Notes: generated from the sequence alone by a model not told the origin. Positions 14,852 to 25,225 are shown, counted from the stretch's first letter. The stretch is 64,000 nucleotides of DNA from Changchengzhania lutea (GCF_006974145.1 NZ_CP039456.1:1394001-1458000), one strand, 5' to 3'. A program made the numbers and translations.

Positions 14852-17263
14852 TTAAAAACGATACTTCAAAGCCATAATTAAGTTTCTTCCTCCTGCCGTA
14901 ATTCCCGAAGAATAGGGTCTATAACGCTGGTCTGTAATGTTTTCTAAGGCTGCCGTAATAGTTGTAGAAGCTCCAATAGTATATTGAGTTCTTATATTAA
15001 GGGTATACCATGAGGGTGCAAAAGGATTCCCATCAGCATCGCTAGCATACAAATAGTCTTTTTCCACTTCAGAAGGCGCTAATTGATTGAAGGCTAATTC
15101 ATTATTATAATTCAAAAATGCATCCACTTTAAAATCCCCTTGATTCCAAATAAGGTGGGTATTTCCAAAGTGTGGTGCGACGTGACGGATGGGTACCTCA
15201 ACTCCATCATTATCCTCTGTTCCACCAATAATACTGTACTGCGATGTGAGTTGTAATTGGGTAGATATAGGAAGTTTTAAACCCACCTCAAACCCATAAA
15301 TCCATGCCTTGGACGCATTTTGAATGGCTTGTACTTGACTGAGTTCTCCATCATACATGATTTCTGATGCACCGTTTAGGGTAGCATCACGTCTTACAAG
15401 CGCATTGTCTAAATACGTATAGTAAGTGCTCATGTCTAAAATAAGTTTCTTATTGAAATTTAATTTTAGTCCCAATTCGCCACCATAAGCATATTCTGGT
15501 CTTAAGGCCTCATTAGGCACCACCACCGATCCAGGTTCGGAATCGAATACTTTACCAATATCATCAATATTGGGTGCACGAAACGCAGAAGAGGCATTTA
15601 ACTTCCACTGCATAATCTTATTCGGAGACCAGGTCATACCCGCGGTTCCTGTGAGCGCCCCTGCGCGATTGGTCGATCCATTAAATGGTAAGTTTAAATA
15701 TATATTATTCTCTGAAAAGTCTGCTTTCGATACCACATGATTAAAACGCAAACCCGACTGAAACACAAATTTGGAATTGGGTTTATATTTAATACTGCCA
15801 TACACTGCTGCCGATTGCCAACTGGCACCATTTGGGTATCTGGACACTGTTGAATTTAATTCTTGTGTGGCAATATTCTGTTCTAAGCCTTTAGATTTTA
15901 CTTTATTATACACATACGCTGCTCCGTAATAGAACCGGGTTTTTAAGCTCGCCGTTTTTTCAAAATCTAAATTGAATGAATAGGCATCTACAGCTTCTTC
16001 CCGAGTGCTTCTAATATCGGATTGAAAATCACGATCCGATCGACTTTCTTGAAAATTTTGATAGGCTATCGTGGCCTTTATTTTATCATATATATTAGAG
16101 CCACTGCTTAATTTAGTGACTTGCATATTGGACATGAACCAACGTTGTGGGCCGTAATGCCATTCAACAGACCGTAAGCTGTTATTTTTATAGCGAATTA
16201 AACGATCGTACCTAGGAATATCTGAGGTGGTGGTGTAATACAATCCCAAATCGAAACTCAAGTTCTCGGTAGGTTCATAGCGCGCTTTCTGCAATAGATT
16301 CAACTGACTATAGCCAGAATATCTTTGAATCTTTGGATTACTATTTAAAATACTTATGTCTTCACCATCTACTCGTATGGCGAACTCTGGTCTTAAATAA
16401 GCATCTAGTCCGTTTGCTCCCATTCGTAAATCCCCAAAACTGGTATAGCTGGCATGCGTTACAAAACCCCATTTCCTGAATCCTAAATTAAAATCGATAT
16501 GTCCTGTTTTCTCATCACTAGCGGTAGCATAGCGCGTAATCACTTGAGACCTTATAACTAAAGAATCTATATAAGACAGCTTGGGTTTTTGGGTATAAAA
16601 ACTCATGACGCCCCCAATGGCATCGCTACCATAAATTACAGAACCCGAGCCCAAGGTCACCTCTGTATTTTGAATAGCAAAAGGGTCTATGGAAATCACA
16701 TTTTGCAAGTTTCCCCCTCTAAAAATGGCGTTGTTCATGCGTACGCCATCTACCGTAATTAATAATCTATTGGTTGAAAACCCACGAATCATCGGGCTGC
16801 CACCACCCAACTGACTTTTTTGAATGTAAACCTGTCCTGTACTTTCTAACAAATCGGCAGTGGTTTGCGGATTCACAAATGCCACACTTTCGGCATTCAT
16901 GCTTATTATTTTTTGAGGAATATCTCTTTTACTTTGTTGAAATTTAGAGGCCGAAATAACAATTTCTTCCAGGCCTTGCGTGTTCGATTCTAAATAAATG
17001 CGATTAGCGATCCCGAGTTTAGATTTCGTAAGGCTTTTTAAAACAAAAGATAAGTGTTTAAGATAAATGGTTTCAGTATCTGAAAACTTATCAAGATTGG
17101 CTTCCCCAATAAAATTTGTAACAACACTTTTAGATTTGTCAATATTGTAGATTGCCACCCCAAAAACAGGTGCGTTGCTGCTTTTATTAAGCACCTTTAT
17201 TTGTTGCCCATGCATGCTGGTTATGGCAAATAAAAAAGTTAAGAATCCGTAAAAAAATTTCAT
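14852..17263 (-). CDS. TonB-dependent outer membrane receptor
   Basis: An 803-residue receptor with signal peptide (ending SMHGQ), a carboxypeptidase-like N-terminal domain (about residues 20-95), a plug domain starting around EEIVISASKFQQ with TTADLLESTGQVYIQKSQLGGGSPMIRGFS (plug consensus), and a C-terminal barrel that ends in aromatic MALKYRF. The plug wording RLLITVDGVRMNNAIFRGGNLQNV resembles heme/hemoglobin- and siderophore-type receptors, but ligand prediction is not reliable. The gene lies 3 nt downstream of recO and may share its transcript. No SusD partner adjoins it. Confidence 0.9.
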   Translation of the reverse strand: MKFFYGFLTFLFAITSMHGQQIKVLNKSSNAPVFGVAIYNIDKSKSVVTNFIGEANLDKFSDTETIYLKHLSFVLKSLTKSKLGIANRIYLESNTQGLEEIVISASKFQQSKRDIPQKIISMNAESVAFVNPQTTADLLESTGQVYIQKSQLGGGSPMIRGFSTNRLLITVDGVRMNNAIFRGGNLQNVISIDPFAIQNTEVTLGSGSVIYGSDAIGGVMSFYTQKPKLSYIDSLVIRSQVITRYATASDEKTGHIDFNLGFRKWGFVTHASYTSFGDLRMGANGLDAYLRPEFAIRVDGEDISILNSNPKIQRYSGYSQLNLLQKARYEPTENLSFDLGLYYTTTSDIPRYDRLIRYKNNSLRSVEWHYGPQRWFMSNMQVTKLSSGSNIYDKIKATIAYQNFQESRSDRDFQSDIRSTREEAVDAYSFNLDFEKTASLKTRFYYGAAYVYNKVKSKGLEQNIATQELNSTVSRYPNGASWQSAAVYGSIKYKPNSKFVFQSGLRFNHVVSKADFSENNIYLNLPFNGSTNRAGALTGTAGMTWSPNKIMQWKLNASSAFRAPNIDDIGKVFDSEPGSVVVPNEALRPEYAYGGELGLKLNFNKKLILDMSTYYTYLDNALVRRDATLNGASEIMYDGELSQVQAIQNASKAWIYGFEVGLKLPISTQLQLTSQYSIIGGTEDNDGVEVPIRHVAPHFGNTHLIWNQGDFKVDAFLNYNNELAFNQLAPSEVEKDYLYASDADGNPFAPSWYTLNIRTQYTIGASTTITAALENITDQRYRPYSSGITAGGRNLIMALKYRF

Positions 17264-17266
17264 GTA

Positions 17267-17986
17267 TTAATTAAAAACTTGATTAAAAATCTTCAAGGAT
17301 TTAGGGGTTTTAAAGCTGCCCAAATGTAATTCAAAATAGAGCAAAATCATATTTAAAAATGCTTGTCTTTGTTTGGCGTTAATCTTCACTAAATAAAGTG
17401 CATCAAATGTTGTGCCCATTAGTTGTTTTAAGAGTATTAAATTTTCTCCTGAAATGGAATATCGATCTGTTTTTTTTAACTCGAATTGACCATGACTGAG
17501 GTTAAAATATTGATAATCTGTATTAAAATCTTCGGGATAAAACCCTAGGTACTTGGTGAGGTTAAGTAAAAACAATAAGTGAAAGTTTGAATAATTCGAA
17601 TGGGTGTCGAGCCAGAGTAGCGTGGTTTCAATATATTTAAATAGCGATTCATTTTTTTCTTCTTCTTGCAAGGTGCTCGATAAAACCTCGGAAAGGAACA
17701 TAACAATCGAACTTTTTAAAATATGCGTATGTAAACTGGTATATTGATGATTAAGTTTCGTTTCTGTGATGGCCTGCAATGAACGATTGCCTTTATAAAC
17801 GATGTTTAATTGCAATTGCGAAAGAAGCTGAAAATAGGCTACTCTTGAAGCGCCTTTTTTGCTTTTTAAGACCCCACGAATAAGAAAACTAACAACGCCC
17901 AATTGCTCCGTATAGCACTTGACTATTAAATCGTTATCACGGTATTTTAGCTTAGAAAGAACAATGGCATTTGTGAAAACCTGCAT
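17267..17986 (-). CDS. recO: DNA repair protein RecO
   Basis: A 239-residue protein with the RecO N-terminal OB fold (TNAIVLSKLKYRDNDLIVKCYTEQLGVVSFLIRGV) and a helical C-terminal domain. RecO helps load RecA onto SSB-coated DNA. The zinc-binding cysteines found in some RecO proteins are absent, as in other Bacteroidota. Its start shares one base with the stop of porZ, indicating tight coupling. The recO-porZ pairing is a known flavobacterial arrangement and supports both assignments. Confidence 0.92.
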   Translation of the reverse strand: MQVFTNAIVLSKLKYRDNDLIVKCYTEQLGVVSFLIRGVLKSKKGASRVAYFQLLSQLQLNIVYKGNRSLQAITETKLNHQYTSLHTHILKSSIVMFLSEVLSSTLQEEEKNESLFKYIETTLLWLDTHSNYSNFHLLFLLNLTKYLGFYPEDFNTDYQYFNLSHGQFELKKTDRYSISGENLILLKQLMGTTFDALYLVKINAKQRQAFLNMILLYFELHLGSFKTPKSLKIFNQVFN

Positions 17987-20331
17987 TACCTAACCACCAT
18001 TAATTTTATAATGCGTGTTTCAAATGTATCCAAATCTGATAGCATCACCAAATAGACACCAGAAGCCACGATATTATTCGCTAGGTTTTTACCATTCCAA
18101 TAGGCTGTTCCGCCATCAATTTCGAGATTAAAACCATTATATCTTTGATTGGTTCGAGACTGCGCCTCTGCAACTAAATTACCTTCAATATCTGTTATTT
18201 TTATATTTACATTTTCAGAAAGGTCTTTAATCTTGACCTTTTCATCTACTATATTAAAGTTCGGTCTAACGGGATTGGGATATGCGAAGGTGTTTGTTAA
18301 GTCTTCCAAAGGATCCGAAGACCCCGACCGAAAAGAGACTAAACCTTTGCTTGTGGCAATATACACAATGCCGTTTACATCATCTATTGCGACATCATTG
18401 ACCGTGTTTGAAGGTAGTGGTGAATTATCTGTTGTAAAATGATAAATGGTTTGTTGGCCGTCCGAAGAAAAATAGAATAATCCTGAATCGGCAGTAGCAA
18501 TCCATTTGTTATTGGAGCCATCTACTTTTATATCGGTCACAAACTGCTGAAATAATAACTCCTTAGCAATGCCATCTTCAAGAATAATTATTTCTTCAAC
18601 CGTTGCATTATCATTAGTGAAAAAGTCGGATGTGTTATAAAGCACCCGCAATCCACTTTCCGTACCTATCCATAATTGATTTCTCTTGTCTAAAGCTACA
18701 GCCCAAGTTCGGGTTGTTGGCATATTTTCTTCTTTTTCTCTTATATTTTTTAATAATGGCGTGCCGCTATTTTCGTTATATACAATTAGACCATAGTTGT
18801 AACTTCCAATCCATTTGGTAGAATTATTATCAATAACAAGATCGCTAAATCCAAGGTTACCAAAAGGATCTGGGATTAAGGAGCTAAAATCATAACTTTG
18901 CCACTGGTCTGTATTGGGGTTATAAGACTTTAATGGCTTATCTATTATGGCCGTCATAGACCACAATAAACCGTCTCTATCGAACACCGATCCCGAAAGC
19001 CTTAGACCAATAGCATTTGGATCGGTTGGCAGTGCGTAGGATTCCAAACCACTATTGGTTTGATCAAATCGGTTGGTAGGAATATCATCCAGGATTTCTA
19101 ACAAACCATCCTGGAATGAGCTTACAAATACTTGTTGAGGATTAAATGGATTAATGGCAATATTGTTTAAATTTCTCAAATTAAACAAACTATCGTAAGG
19201 AATATTCCTCCATAATTCGTCATCAAGTTTACTAAGGCCATAAGGTCTTACTGGCGAGGGAACATATCTACTCGTATAATCACCAAAAGAAACCCATACT
19301 TTATTAGTCCCTGCTTGAATTGAAAAAGGTGTATTTAATAATGGTCCATCGGGATGAATTTCTCCATAGTTTACAGGGTTTGCAATGGCTGTTTTCAAAA
19401 CACCAAAATTTTTGGTGCCAATATATAGAAATTCTGAATCTGAAGTGGCAGATGTGAATACCGTTGGAAAATCCGTTGATACGGTTGCTTGCACTATTAA
19501 ATTAAAAGCCGCATCGTAAACGAATACATCATTTTTAGTGGTTACGGTTAAACGGTTGTTGACAGAATTGGTATGAAGTGGTGCATCATTATATGTAAAC
19601 CGCGTTACGGGAACATCATTCACTATCTCAAAAATACGTCTTCCCGTATTAACAGCATATAATGCATTCTCCACATACTCGACGGATAAAAAACTACCCG
19701 TAGTAATAGTTTGCCAATTCCTAAAGTCAATCAAATTTGGATTTGAAATTTGTGCTTTTTTTATACCATTTCCATTTGAGCAGGCTGCATAAATGTAATC
19801 GCCTTTAATGGCTGTTTGTTTGACTTGCAATTGAGCGCCACTATTGCCTATAAAATACGTATCTCCAAACTCCAATCGCTCTAAATCAAATACAGAAATT
19901 CCAAAATTTGTAGATATGTAAATGACGTTATTATATGAATTAAAGTGATTGATTCTTTTATCTATCGAAGGAATGGTTGGTTTGTCAATAATATCGACTA
20001 CCGTTAGAATTTTATCGTCATTATCAAAAGCAATTTCAATCAAGCCATTTTCATAGCCTATAATTAATAATTCATATGTCGTGCTGTAATAAATAGTTGA
20101 TATAGATTCTCCAGACAGCCCATTAACCGTGGTTAGTTTTTCAATGTCATTAGTGTCGGTATCATAGCTAAAAATCGCATTCTCCGCAGCAGCATATATC
20201 TTGTTGTTCCCAGGGATCACATCTTTAATATTAAAATACGAAAAATGACCTTCCCATAATGCTGAAAAATCTTGAGCAAAATGTAGCAATGGCAACAGGA
20301 GAATAAATAGTGAAAAGGTTTTTTTCAGCAT
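17986..20331 (-). CDS. porZ: type IX secretion system component PorZ
   Basis: A 781-residue secreted protein. After the signal peptide (to HFAQ, residue 19) it shows repeated beta-propeller blades of the two-component-regulator type, such as NGLSGESISTIYYS, YNNVIYISTNFGISVFD and WIATADSGLFYFSSDG, then a C-terminal domain beginning about NTFAYPNPVRPNFN with ASGVYLVML and IIKLMVVR. This two-propeller plus CTD layout and length match PorZ, part of the T9SS attachment complex that delivers the anchoring lipid in Porphyromonas. The gene is alone upstream of recO. Confidence 0.85.
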   Translation of the reverse strand: MLKKTFSLFILLLPLLHFAQDFSALWEGHFSYFNIKDVIPGNNKIYAAAENAIFSYDTDTNDIEKLTTVNGLSGESISTIYYSTTYELLIIGYENGLIEIAFDNDDKILTVVDIIDKPTIPSIDKRINHFNSYNNVIYISTNFGISVFDLERLEFGDTYFIGNSGAQLQVKQTAIKGDYIYAACSNGNGIKKAQISNPNLIDFRNWQTITTGSFLSVEYVENALYAVNTGRRIFEIVNDVPVTRFTYNDAPLHTNSVNNRLTVTTKNDVFVYDAAFNLIVQATVSTDFPTVFTSATSDSEFLYIGTKNFGVLKTAIANPVNYGEIHPDGPLLNTPFSIQAGTNKVWVSFGDYTSRYVPSPVRPYGLSKLDDELWRNIPYDSLFNLRNLNNIAINPFNPQQVFVSSFQDGLLEILDDIPTNRFDQTNSGLESYALPTDPNAIGLRLSGSVFDRDGLLWSMTAIIDKPLKSYNPNTDQWQSYDFSSLIPDPFGNLGFSDLVIDNNSTKWIGSYNYGLIVYNENSGTPLLKNIREKEENMPTTRTWAVALDKRNQLWIGTESGLRVLYNTSDFFTNDNATVEEIIILEDGIAKELLFQQFVTDIKVDGSNNKWIATADSGLFYFSSDGQQTIYHFTTDNSPLPSNTVNDVAIDDVNGIVYIATSKGLVSFRSGSSDPLEDLTNTFAYPNPVRPNFNIVDEKVKIKDLSENVNIKITDIEGNLVAEAQSRTNQRYNGFNLEIDGGTAYWNGKNLANNIVASGVYLVMLSDLDTFETRIIKLMVVR

Positions 20332-20404
20332 AAGTGTGTTCTAAATGTAAATATATTTATAAGTAACGGGTTTTAGCAGAAAATAATATATTTTAAATGA
20401 AAAA

Positions 20405-20426
20405 GACCTCTTGTTTCCAAGAAGCC
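20405..20426 (-). terminator. intrinsic terminator after gdhA
   Basis: On the minus strand GGCTTCTTG, loop GAAA, CAAGAGGTC form a 9-bp stem with two wobble pairs, followed by TTTTTC. It lies 27 nt past the gdhA stop codon. Confidence 0.75.
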
Positions 20427-20452
20427 TTTTATAATTTAACTATTGGTGCTTT

Positions 20453-21796
20453 CTAAACCACGCCTTGTGCTAACATAGCATCTGCCACCTTAACAAAACC
20501 GGCAATATTAGCCCCTTTTACATAATCGACATAACCATCATCGTCTTTTCCATATTCAATACATTTATCATGGATATCTTCCATAATATCTTTCAGTTTC
20601 TCATCGACCTCTTCTCTCGACCAATTATATCGTAACGAATTTTGAGTCATCTCTAACCCAGAGGTTGCAACTCCTCCCGCATTTGATGCTTTCCCCGGTG
20701 CAAACAAAATTTTAGCTTTGTGAAATGCAGTTATTGCTTCCTTTGTAGATGGCATATTAGCGCCTTCACTTACGCAAAAACAGCCGTTTTTTAATAAGGT
20801 CTCGGCATCTGCTTCATCTAGTTCATTTTGAGTAGCACATGGTAAGGCGATATCACACTTTACCCCCCATGGCGTTTTACCTGCTTCAAATTTGGCATGA
20901 GGATATGCATTAACATATTCACTTATTCTACCGCGTTCCACGTTTTTTAAATGCATAATAAACTTCAACTTATCGGCATCAATGCCTTCCTCATCATGAA
21001 TATATCCTGAAGAATCTGAAAGTGTCAATACTTTTCCGCCTAGGTGCAGCACTTTTTCTGCGGCATACTGTGCCACATTTCCTGATCCAGAAACCACGAC
21101 GTCTTTTCCTTCAAAGCTATCCTCTCTAATTTGTAGCATTTTTTGCGCAAAATAAACGTTGCCATAACCCGTTGCCTCTGGTCGTATTAAAGAGCCTCCC
21201 CAAGACATTCCTTTTCCTGTTAGAACACCTGTAAATTCATTTCTTAGTTTTTTATACATACCGAACAGGAAACCTATCTCTCGTCCACCAACACCAATAT
21301 CTCCAGCAGGAATATCTGTATTAGCTCCAATATGTCTAAATAATTCACTCATGAAGGCATGACAAAAACGCATGATTTCGTTATCGCTTTTTCCTTTAGG
21401 ATCGAAGTCACTTCCTCCTTTTCCTCCTCCCATTGGTAAAGTTGTCAGACTATTTTTAAATACCTGCTCAAAGGCTAAGAATTTTAAAATACTCATGTTG
21501 ACAGTCGGGTGAAAACGCAAACCGCCTTTGTAAGGTCCAATGGCTGAATTCATTTGAATTCTATAACCTCTATTTACTTGAATTTCTCCTGAATCGTCTA
21601 CCCAGCAAACCCTAAAGGTTATAGCCCGTTCTGGTTCTACCATTCTTAAAAGAATGTTTTTACCATGATAAATATCATGATTAACAATATAAGGAAGTAC
21701 CGTTTCTGCTACTTCTTCAACAGCTTGCAGAAACTCGGGTTCGTTGCCGTTTCGTTCTTTAACAAGATCTAAAAACGAATCAATTGTGTCTTTCAT
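20453..21796 (-). CDS. gdhA: NADP-specific glutamate dehydrogenase
   Basis: A 447-residue hexameric-type glutamate dehydrogenase that aminates 2-oxoglutarate with NADPH. Visible are MNSAIGPYKGGLRFHP (substrate-binding lysines), LPMGGGKGGSDFDPKGKS with the catalytic Lys, PAGDIGVGGREIGFL and the Rossmann motif VVSGSGNVAQYAAEK. Length matches the family. A TATATTTG promoter element is placed 46 nt upstream and a terminator follows, so it is a single-gene unit. Confidence 0.97.
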   Translation of the reverse strand: MKDTIDSFLDLVKERNGNEPEFLQAVEEVAETVLPYIVNHDIYHGKNILLRMVEPERAITFRVCWVDDSGEIQVNRGYRIQMNSAIGPYKGGLRFHPTVNMSILKFLAFEQVFKNSLTTLPMGGGKGGSDFDPKGKSDNEIMRFCHAFMSELFRHIGANTDIPAGDIGVGGREIGFLFGMYKKLRNEFTGVLTGKGMSWGGSLIRPEATGYGNVYFAQKMLQIREDSFEGKDVVVSGSGNVAQYAAEKVLHLGGKVLTLSDSSGYIHDEEGIDADKLKFIMHLKNVERGRISEYVNAYPHAKFEAGKTPWGVKCDIALPCATQNELDEADAETLLKNGCFCVSEGANMPSTKEAITAFHKAKILFAPGKASNAGGVATSGLEMTQNSLRYNWSREEVDEKLKDIMEDIHDKCIEYGKDDDGYVDYVKGANIAGFVKVADAMLAQGVV

Positions 21797-21842
21797 TTAT
21801 TCAATTTTGTATTATAATTTATAAATTTGCAATTTCAATGCA

Positions 21843-21850
21843 CAAATATA
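21843..21850 (-). promoter_or_regulatory. gdhA -7 promoter element
   Basis: CAAATATA on the plus strand reads TATATTTG on the minus strand, a full match to the Bacteroidota -7 consensus TAnnTTTG, 46 nt upstream of the gdhA start. No good -33 TTTG is seen. Confidence 0.5.
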
Positions 21851-21994
21851 CGTTATCTTTAAAAATTACATCATTTTTTTTTGAAATTCGCAATTAATTA
21901 TTTGATGATATTTTAGTCATTTTCTTAATATTTGTTTCTACCCTCAGTTTTTATATATTTGTTCTTAATTGCGCCTATGAGTCAAAACCTTATT

Positions 21995-22816
21995 ATGCTT
22001 AATTTGAAACATTTAGCTCTAATATTTTGCTTGTTCTTTATTTGCCACTTCTCATTTGCACAATTAGGCTTTTCTCATGAAATAGGCATTGTTGCTGGTC
22101 CTGTTCAGTTTCGATCAGATTTTGGTGTAAGGGAGGATTCGCAAACAAATTTTGAGAATTCAGGTGTAGGGATTGGTCTTCTACATTATATGAATTTCGC
22201 TTACAGTGCCGATTGTAATTGTTATACAACAGACACCTATTTTAATGATCATTTTAAGGTTAGAAACGAAATTTCATGGAATAGAACGAATTTAGAACAT
22301 GCTGGTGAATTTGTTGATCCTTCCAAAACTAGCGCTGATGCGAATAGATTGAGAGCACACACAGGAGTTGCCCAAAACCTTGATATTGGCACACAATTAG
22401 AATGGTTTCCTTTAAGTATAAGATCTTTTCAATCTTATGGTTACAAATTTGCGCCTTATCTTAGTTTGGGTGCGCATTTCACATCTTATAGCCCAAAGGC
22501 AAAAACAGTTTATAATAGCCCAGATCCAACGGTAGCATTTGGAGATGTCTTTGATGCTGGTAATATTTATTCGTTTTGGGTAGACGATCCAAGTGCAACA
22601 TATCCTATTAATACCAATGGTGGCACAACATGGTCCGTTGTATCCAGTATTGGCGTGCGCTACAAACTAGGCCCCCTATCTGATTTATTATTGGATTTTA
22701 GGGGACAATATTATTTTAATGATTGGGTTGACGGCCTGAACCATAAATTGGAGTATAATAAACATAATGATTGGTTATTGTGGTTAAACTTTGGCTACAT
22801 TTATTATTTGGACTAA
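21995..22816 (+). CDS. THC0290_0291-type secreted protein, putative beta-barrel
   Basis: A protein of about 273 residues from ATG 21995 (MLNLKHLALIFCLFFICHFSFAQ), which gives a proper signal peptide; earlier in-frame ATGs at 21932 and 21977 would only lengthen the leader. The mature part, LGFSHEIGIVAGPVQFRSDFGVREDSQ with repeated aromatic strands and a final GYIYYLD, resembles the flavobacterial THC0290_0291 family, expected to sit in the outer membrane. Cys pair CNC at the middle (SADCNCYTTDTYFNDHF). Function unknown. It is divergent from gdhA. Confidence 0.8.
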   Translation: MLNLKHLALIFCLFFICHFSFAQLGFSHEIGIVAGPVQFRSDFGVREDSQTNFENSGVGIGLLHYMNFAYSADCNCYTTDTYFNDHFKVRNEISWNRTNLEHAGEFVDPSKTSADANRLRAHTGVAQNLDIGTQLEWFPLSIRSFQSYGYKFAPYLSLGAHFTSYSPKAKTVYNSPDPTVAFGDVFDAGNIYSFWVDDPSATYPINTNGGTTWSVVSSIGVRYKLGPLSDLLLDFRGQYYFNDWVDGLNHKLEYNKHNDWLLWLNFGYIYYLD

Positions 22817-22835
22817 AGAATATCATTTATAAGCT

Positions 22836-23975
22836 TTATTTCAAAGCCTGTTCTAAATCAGCAATTAAATCATCAATATCTTCAATCCCAACGCTCAATC
22901 TAACTAAAGAATCTACAACACCTATTTTTTCACGCTCTACTTTAGGGATGCTAGCATGTGTCATACTTGCTGGATGTCCAGATAAAGATTCTACGCCGCC
23001 TAAAGACTCTGCTAAAGTGAATACCCTAAGGTTCTCAATGATTTTAATAGCTCGCTCATAATTATTGCCTTTTGCGGTAAAAGAGATCATCCCACCAAAC
23101 CCGTTCATTTGGCTTTTCGCAATATCGTGATTGGGATGACTTTCAAATCCTGGCCAATATACTTTTTCAATTTTAGGGTGTTTTTGAAGATATTTTGCAA
23201 CCGCTTTACCATTTTCACAATGACGCTGCATTCTAACATGCAGTGTTTTTATACCTCTCAAAACCAGAAAACTATCTTGAGGCCCACAAATAGCGCCACT
23301 AGCATTTTGTATAAAATACAATCTATCGGCTAAGTCTGTATCTTTCACTGCAAGGGCTCCCATGACAACATCACTATGGCCGCCTAAATATTTTGTTGCA
23401 GAATGCATAACAATATCTGCTCCTAAATCTAAAGGTTGTTGTAAATAAGGCGTTGCAAAAGTGTTATCTACCGCTAAAATCACATTATGTTTTTTAGCTA
23501 TGTCAGATGTCGCCTTAATATCTATAATGTTCATCATCGGGTTGGTTGGTGTTTCAACCCAAATGAGCTTGGTGTTTTTATTGATATACTTCTCAACATT
23601 CGAAGCATCTTGCATCCCGATAAAATGAAATTTGATGCCAAAATCCTGAAAAATCTTAGTAAACAATCTAAACGAACCGCCGTACAAATCGTTTGTAGAA
23701 ATCACTTCATCATGAGGCTTTAAAAGTTTCATGACGGCATCAATAGCCGCCAGTCCTGAGCCAAATGCTAAACCATATGTCCCATTTTCGATACTAGCAA
23801 AAGCATTTTCTAAAGCATTACGCGTAGGGTTGTGCGATCTAGAATACTCATAACCCTTATGCCCACCAGGAGTGGTTTGTGCATAGGTAGTAGTTTGATA
23901 TATTGGTGGCATAACGGCACCATATGCTGGATCGTGCTCTTGACCGCCATGTATCGTTTTGGTATTAAATTTCAT
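22836..23975 (-). CDS. metB: cystathionine gamma-synthase / trans-sulfuration PLP enzyme
   Basis: A 379-residue Cys/Met-metabolism PLP enzyme. Key features are YEYSRSHNPTRNALE (PLP phosphate and substrate site), AFGSGLAAIDAV, and the Schiff-base Lys195 in MHSATKYLGGHSDVVMG. The C-terminal ESLGGVESLSGHPASMTH is the standard family end. It could use O-succinyl- or O-acetylhomoserine, or act as a lyase; sequence alone does not separate synthase from lyase. metB is the most likely label. It is divergent from the DUF3298 lipoprotein gene with a 92-nt gap. Confidence 0.9.
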   Translation of the reverse strand: MKFNTKTIHGGQEHDPAYGAVMPPIYQTTTYAQTTPGGHKGYEYSRSHNPTRNALENAFASIENGTYGLAFGSGLAAIDAVMKLLKPHDEVISTNDLYGGSFRLFTKIFQDFGIKFHFIGMQDASNVEKYINKNTKLIWVETPTNPMMNIIDIKATSDIAKKHNVILAVDNTFATPYLQQPLDLGADIVMHSATKYLGGHSDVVMGALAVKDTDLADRLYFIQNASGAICGPQDSFLVLRGIKTLHVRMQRHCENGKAVAKYLQKHPKIEKVYWPGFESHPNHDIAKSQMNGFGGMISFTAKGNNYERAIKIIENLRVFTLAESLGGVESLSGHPASMTHASIPKVEREKIGVVDSLVRLSVGIEDIDDLIADLEQALK

Positions 23976-24067
23976 TGTAATTTCTGTTTGTATAAATGTA
24001 AGTTTAAATTCGGTCTATTCAAATGCAATATTTACCTTTAACATTAAAACAAACCTGTCATACATTT

Positions 24068-24784
24068 ATGAAAAAATATGGTCTAATTCTCTGTGTTTAT
24101 ATAGTTTTATTTTCCTGTGAACAACCAACGAAGCTATTATTTGCCGAGGTTGATTTTACATCTAACAACGATGATCTCGTAACGGTTAATATTCCAGTAG
24201 CTACAGAAGGTTCGGTTATTTCTGAATATATAAATTCTGAAATTCATTCACAGGTTATATCTGTTTTAAGTTTTGATGATTCTGATGATGAAAACGCCGA
24301 AACTATAGAAGAAAGCATCGCAAATTTCAACAATGCGTTCGTTAATTTTCAAAATGATTTCCCAGAGCGTGCTCAAGAATGGGAGGCTCAAATAGATGGC
24401 GATGTTATGTTCCAATCTGAAGAAATTATAAGTATCGCGCTAAGCAATTACATCAATACTGGTGGGGCGCACGGTATTTTAACCATTGTTATTTTAAACT
24501 TTGATGCGAAAACAGGATCAATTCTAACTTCCGGAAACTTAATTAATAATCCCTCAAAATTGAAAGCCATTGCAGAACCCTACTTTAGAGAGGCGTTACA
24601 AGATCAAAACATGACGTTTAATAGCAAAGATTTTAAGCTACCAAGAAATATAGGTTATAGTGATGATGGTCTCGTATTTGTATATAACATAAACGAGACA
24701 GATCCTTATTCTGATGGGATTATTGAATTTGTAATCCCTTATAATAAAATTAATTCGCTGTTAGTTTTTGATAGCGCGATATAA
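24068..24784 (+). CDS. DUF3298/DUF4163 (RsiV-like) lipoprotein
   Basis: A 238-residue lipoprotein from ATG 24068 (MKKYGLILCVYIVLFSCEQP); the LFSC lipobox supports this start over one 45 nt upstream. The core NYINTGGAHGILTIVILNFDAKTGSIL is the DUF3298 signature seen in RsiV-type anti-sigma factors and in peptidoglycan deacetylase-associated domains. No sigma factor or deacetylase is adjacent, so its partner is unknown. The last 24 nt overlap the convergent DinB-like gene. Confidence 0.85.
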   Translation: MKKYGLILCVYIVLFSCEQPTKLLFAEVDFTSNNDDLVTVNIPVATEGSVISEYINSEIHSQVISVLSFDDSDDENAETIEESIANFNNAFVNFQNDFPERAQEWEAQIDGDVMFQSEEIISIALSNYINTGGAHGILTIVILNFDAKTGSILTSGNLINNPSKLKAIAEPYFREALQDQNMTFNSKDFKLPRNIGYSDDGLVFVYNINETDPYSDGIIEFVIPYNKINSLLVFDSAI

Positions 24785-25225
24785 GGCCATGACATAGCCC
24801 AAATGCATACCTTCATGAAACAGTATAAACTCTAGAGCATCATCAATATTAGAAAGTGTATTTCCTGTAGTAGACACGGTATATTCTTGGAAATTCTTAA
24901 ATGTCTCACTATTATAATCGGCTTGCGTGCTTTCAATAGTTCTGAATAATAATGTATTAATTTCATCAACTTCCTGCTGCGTTACTTCACTTTCAGGTTT
25001 ACTTCCTTTTTTGTATTTGTCGATTAAATCGTCACTAACCATGGTTGGTAATCCAGATAATCTATATGCTAATAACTGCTCGGTAACTACAATATGACCA
25101 ATATTCCAGATAATATTATTATTAAATCCTTTTGGGATTTTATTCAAATCTGATAACGATGTGTTTTCAATATAGTTTCTAAAAAATTTTCTAGTCTTAA
25201 ATAATACTTCAAAGGTTATGGTCAT
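24761..25225 (-). CDS. DinB-like metalloprotein
   Basis: A 154-residue four-helix DinB/YfiT-type protein. The three metal-ligand histidines are recognisable: one in IWNIGHIVVTEQLL and two in FILFHEGMHLGYVMALYR. Such proteins often act as thiol-dependent transferases (bacillithiol or mycothiol), but this one has no assigned substrate. It overlaps the convergent lipoprotein gene by 24 nt at the 3' end. Confidence 0.88.
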   Translation of the reverse strand: MTITFEVLFKTRKFFRNYIENTSLSDLNKIPKGFNNNIIWNIGHIVVTEQLLAYRLSGLPTMVSDDLIDKYKKGSKPESEVTQQEVDEINTLLFRTIESTQADYNSETFKNFQEYTVSTTGNTLSNIDDALEFILFHEGMHLGYVMALYRAIKN